Assembly (NCBI GenBank): GCA_024220505.1
Contig: JAKZZE010000013.1
Coordinates: 310,001 to 374,000, forward strand
Direction of reading: 5' to 3'
DNA length: 64,000 nt
Source of the DNA: Rhizopus arrhizus
Taxonomy: Eukaryota; Mucoromycota; Mucoromycetes; Mucorales; Rhizopodaceae
The notes below the pieces were generated by a model. The model had not been told where the DNA came from and did no database searches. It saw nothing but the letters and a program-made list of their open reading frames with translations. The position numbers were made by a program, and so were the translations under genes. Positions within the stretch are counted from its first letter, which is position 1; each line of letters opens with the position of its first letter. Shown here piece after piece: positions 60,380 to 64,000 of the stretch.

Positions 60380-61613
60380 TTATCGTTCTCTTTGTTGTTG
60401 AATAAGTCTATCTTTAGATCTACGTTTTCTTAACGCAACGTTCCTTAATTGCAACATACGCCATCGATGTATATTAACCATTGTAGTCATCAAGACCACA
60501 AGTATTGACCCAATAATAGTATAAAATCCTGGCTGTTCGTTAAAGAGAACAATACCAAAAATAAATGCTAATATCACATCACCAGCCTGGATAATGTTTG
60601 CCAAACCAAACGGGGCTAATTTCAATCTACAATTGAATGAATCTCACGAACATTAATTTGCCTCTCTCTCTCTCTTTTTTACCCGTAGTTAAGTAAAGTT
60701 TGTCCCAAAAAAGCGACAAGTCCAATAGCTCCAAGCATCCAAATAGTATCAAGTTGATCTGGTATCACGAATTCTTGTAGACGAGGTAAACTAATGATGG
60801 AAGCAACAAGGCCGAAATAAACCATGTGTACAACGATGTGTGTGTCTTGGCCTAACTTTCGAGCTGTCACATAGGCCATGGCCGACATGAGCGCTCCAAC
60901 AAGCACAGCAACTGTGGCAATTGACCTTGGTACATCCTCTACTGTCATTTGTTGATGAAATAAAACACTTGGTTTGATGACAAACAATAAGCCGATAAAG
61001 CAGATAAATGAATAAAATCCATCCTTTACAGAATAATTTTCATTTAAAACACTCGATGCAATGATGATCTTGAATATCGGACCAACAAAAAAGATAACTA
61101 ACAAAAACATGAAGCTCCCTTCTCCTTTTTGTGCTTTGAGACTTTACCTGTAGCATCAATCAGCGGCAATTTTGTTAGACCGTAAAAGAATAAGTATAAC
61201 GCAATGGAACTCGTAAGAGCTCGGAGCAAGATCCACTTTCGAATTCCTTTTTTTCCGAGCGGATGGACGCCCAAGATCAAGCAGCTGATTAAGCCAAGAA
61301 AAAGTTGCATGGCAGACCGAGCAAAGACAATTTCAAAAGAAGGTATTGTGGTTTGCAAATATTTTACAAGTACGGAAATAATAGCAAAAAAGAGTGAGGA
61401 CAAACTGAGTAATATCACACCTTTTGTTTCCTTTTGTCGTGCGGTCACATCGGCATTAAATGACCAAAGTGATAGCGATTGTCGATTATTTTGTGAATTG
61501 GTTATTATACTTCCAGCTTGGTATTGCTCTTGTGATAAAAGCGGTGTTGACTCATTGACAATCATAACACTCGAAGGTATAGGGTTCACTGTTGATTCTT
61601 CTTCGGAAGGCAT
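60380..61613 (-). CDS. EamA/DMT-superfamily transporter (SLC35G-like)
   Basis: Exons complement(60380..60626, 60683..61097, 61148..61613), 375 aa. After a ~65-residue hydrophilic N-terminus come about ten hydrophobic helices in two EamA repeats: GVILLSLSSLFFAIISVLVK ... ARSAMQLFLGLISCLILGVH ... SSIALYLFFYGLTKLPLIDA / TVAVLVGALMSAMAYVTARK ... LAPFGLANIIQAGDVILAFI then GIVLFNEQPG. The F(A)RS/KLPLIDAT and LxxxDVxxAFxxGxxxFxE elements are typical of this family. The tail is Arg-rich (LRKRRSKDRLIQQQRER). Substrate unknown; members move metabolites or nucleotide sugars across plasma or endomembranes. Confidence 0.82.
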
Positions 61614-62574
61614 GTATTAAAGAAAATAGACAAATAAATAGAAAAAAAGGCAGTAAATTGAAAATGGCATTTAATCACTTTTCTGCACACACACACAACA
61701 ATGGCAACTCAACTGCATATCCCTAGAATCGCCCCAAAGTAAAAATGCCAAAAGTTTAAATTAGCTCTGTAAGGTAGATGTTGACAAAAGACTGTATCTA
61801 TTCTTCTCCTTAATCTCTTTATCTGTTCAGATTCAAACATATAACGTAAGCTTTTTCTGTTTTACTGATAAAGCGATGTTTTTGTAATTACATCAGAGAT
61901 GATGAAATAATACTATGCTAATTGCTGCTTTGTTGTCATAAACTAATAGTACATAATACGACAATAGTAATTGATTCTTGTGGTTGCTAAGTTAATCTTA
62001 AGTCATACGTCTTCTTTTATTAAATATTCATGCTTTGACACATGCTTGCTATAAAAAACACAACACTAGATCTTTACTAAATTTCATCCTCATTGGATCC
62101 CAAAGGTACGCATAGTCAGGAAGAGTATTCTTTTAAATCACATAGTTTCCAAGGAGAATTTCAAAGGTGCAATTAAGACTGAAAAAATCTTTATTTCTCT
62201 AATTATGTTTGTATCGCTATATCCTTACAGATATTCCTCCCTCAAAAACTATCGCTTGAATCCATTAAATGGTCTATTTCTTTATGGAGCAACCGAATGA
62301 TTAATTATTATAAATCACTCGATTTGTCTCAGAAATAAAACAAAATTTTTTTTTTTCACAGCTTAGCTTACAAAGTATATCATTTCTTTCAAGAGTTGAT
62401 CCAGCCCTTCTTGTCATGAAGTTGCATGTACAACTTACACGTGAAACACATATATTTATATCAACATTATTACAGATAGGAGAATTTACTTTTTTGCCTT
62501 AAAAGCATCACACAAACGTGCAATAAAAAGTGAAAAGTGGTATGTATTTTTATTAGAAGCACATGGAAGTAAAC
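61614..62574. other. Gene-free region between two same-strand genes
   Basis: About 960 bp. I see nothing coding. It holds the EamA gene promoter (right after 61613) and the 3' UTR of the LysM gene (left of 62575). Confidence 0.4.
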
Positions 62575-63902
62575 TTAAAGTTCAGGAACAACACGATCAC
62601 AACCATAGGCACTTCTACCAGCATTACAATCCGAGTATTTTTCACAGCTATTGAAAAAAAGGGAGGCATGAGTATCAACAAGGATTATAACGATTTACTC
62701 CTCTTACCATCTAATACAGAAATCTGCAGAGCTTGGTTCGACCAGGTTGACATAATAAGGGTAACCAGCACAGACAGAGTTGGGAGGGGATCCTTTTCCA
62801 TGGTTGTCGTATTGCCCACCATCATCCTTGCTACTCAATTGATAGGCTGCAATGTTCAATGTACCACGCACTTGGACAAAGCCAGCGGCAGTATTTGTTT
62901 GATACTTTGCAGACTTGATAAATCCAGAAGGGAGTACACCAGCACCAGGGGCATTGATGTTGGGCTTGGTACAAAAGGCAACAGCGTTCTTTTCAGAGTT
63001 AGCAATAGCGTCTGGATCTACCTTACCACCGTTTGCTTGCTTGTTACCGGGTGAAGGAGGCAAGAAGATACAAAAGTTAGAAGAACTAGAGATTTGGACG
63101 GTCAAACCGTTGGGTCCAGCGGTGGTAGTAGCAGTAGAAGTAGCAGGAGTAGTGTTCTTGGTGGTCACTTTGGTCGTAATCGTCTTCGTACCTTTTACGG
63201 TAGTCTTTACAATAGTCGTAGTGGGTTGAATGTCACAGATGGTACCATTGGGATCAAGAACACACTTGTTGGTAAAAAGGTTACAGCAGCTATTATAATG
63301 GGTCAATATCTCAAGTAAGTAGTATGAGTTTCGCCTACCGAACACCAGAACAATCATCATCGGTTCTACACTCGACTGATGACTGTGTCATGGTCATGAC
63401 AGTAGTTGTCTTGGTCTTGGTCTTTGTTGACTTTGTTTTAGTGGAAGTAGGGGTTCCAACAGTAACAGCAGTAGACTTCGTAGTAGGATCACTGATAATT
63501 ATTATATCAGTCAATGTACATATGAGCAGTATTATACTGTTACCTAAGACAAAGGATTTGATCGATGTAAAGGTTGGTACAACTAGGATTGACTTTAAAA
63601 ATGTGTGTGTTAATTGGGATTAGGCAGATGATCATTTTAATGTATCTTACTGGAAGGATTCCATTTCCTTAATTTAGAGAATGTTAAACCAAATGCTTTA
63701 TCAATCTTGCTACACTAATACAACAACATTATAAGAATTGGATGCATTGGATTAGCACCATTATACTTACAGTATCGCCGTTTTTAACAACGTAGGTCTT
63801 TTGACAACTGACTGTGTATTGTTCAACCACATTGCTTTTAGCTACTGCACTTGCCGAGAAAAGTGTGACAGCAGCGCAAATTAAGGAGAGTACGCGAACC
63901 AT
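62575..63902 (-). CDS. Secreted LysM protein with Thr-rich linker and C-terminal Cys-rich domain
   Basis: Exons complement(62575..62647, 62708..63289, 63339..63491, 63544..63592, 63651..63714, 63771..63902), 350 aa, all five introns in frame. Signal peptide MVRVLSLICAAVTLFSASAV (cleavage about 20-22). A LysM module is split over three exons: KTYVVKNGDTCSKIDKAFGL, FSKLRKWNPS, SCTNLYIDQILCLR. Then a Thr/Lys-rich segment, a small Cys unit (CRTDDDCSGVRCCNLFTNKC), a second Thr-rich linker, and a ~150-aa domain (SNFCIFLPPSPG, AVAFCTKPNINAPGAGVLP, CAGYPYYVNLVEPSS, FCIRCCEKYSDC) seen in many fungal secreted proteins of unknown function. LysM binds chitin or peptidoglycan-type glycans, so a cell-wall or extracellular location is likely. 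Confidence 0.85.
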
Positions 63903-63990
63903 TAAAAAGGAAAGTAAATTAAAGAAAGGTGAGATAAATAAATGAAAAAGGATAAGGAATAAAGATGAAAAAGAAAAGTAACAATGTCTT

Positions 63991-64000
63991 TTTATATAAA
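63991..64000 (-). promoter_or_regulatory. TATA-like box of the LysM gene
   Basis: TTTATATAAA lies about 90-100 bp upstream of the LysM start at 63902, at the right edge of the window. Position and sequence fit a TATA element; not proven. Confidence 0.45.

Noticed and set aside
1..64000. tRNA, rRNA or mitochondrial insertions
   Set aside because: No cloverleaf with A/B boxes or rRNA-like text was found by eye. A tRNAscan run would settle this.

Overview
This window looks like nuclear DNA of an early-diverging fungus, most likely Mucoromycota (Mucorales-type). The evidence is: AT-rich DNA with long T/A homopolymers, intron-rich genes with short GT-AG introns (about 45-100 nt, often with CTAAC/CTAAT-like branch sites), typically fungal proteins (ATG11, VTC polyphosphate polymerase subunits, PHO88/SND3, BUD6/AIP3, a fungal middle-homology-region transcription factor), and decayed LINE and Tc1/mariner elements. 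I rebuilt exon-intron structures by hand. Except where stated, every junction keeps frame and the summed exon length is a multiple of three. Names rest on recognised motifs and remembered families, not on a search.

Layout. 1-5.9 kb: 3' end of ATG11 (+), a rhodanese/dual-specificity phosphatase (-) and two unrecognised low-complexity genes (-). 5.9-8.6 kb: gene-poor, with one broken retroelement-like ORF. 8.6-11.1 kb: a Ser-rich repeat protein. 11.5-21.1 kb: three same-strand VTC genes (SPX + polyphosphate-polymerase fold + DUF202 membrane domain). Only the first keeps the catalytic residues. A perfect 198-bp inverted repeat enclosing 983 bp lies between genes 2 and 3. 21.3-28.9 kb: a membrane coiled-coil protein, PHO88 (-), and a 16-exon three-repeat paladin/PTP-like inositol-phosphatase-type gene (+). 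29-32.9 kb: an AP-1/AP-2 beta-adaptin (-) divergent from a TatD/Scn1-like metal hydrolase (+).

33-37.2 kb: a degenerate LINE (-) with a gag-like ORF1 carrying two CCHC knuckles and a broken RT ORF2. 37.8-40.6 kb: a UGO1/SLC25A46-like carrier and a GFSQGG serine hydrolase. 40.8-44.1 kb: a transposon graveyard (second LINE piece, Tc1/mariner tail) that also holds a small spliced gene with a PD...ExK pattern. 44.6-47.1 kb: a PAP2 dolichyl-diphosphatase-like gene with an unclear 5' end and an SFP1-like C2H2 factor (-). 47.1-50.6 kb: a gene desert. 50.6-55.2 kb: BUD6 (+) and cofactor-independent phosphoglycerate mutase (-). 57.8-63.9 kb: a transcription factor lacking a visible zinc cluster, an EamA/SLC35-type transporter (-) and a secreted LysM protein (-).

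The main biological theme is phosphate and inositol-(pyro)phosphate metabolism between 11.5 and 28.9 kb: three SPX-VTC subunits, PHO88/SND3 and a paladin-type phosphatase. A technical theme is single- or double-base homopolymer indels that break otherwise well-conserved genes (PHO88, beta-adaptin, paladin-like, possibly the 41-kb gene). These are probably sequence errors, but that needs read-level checking.
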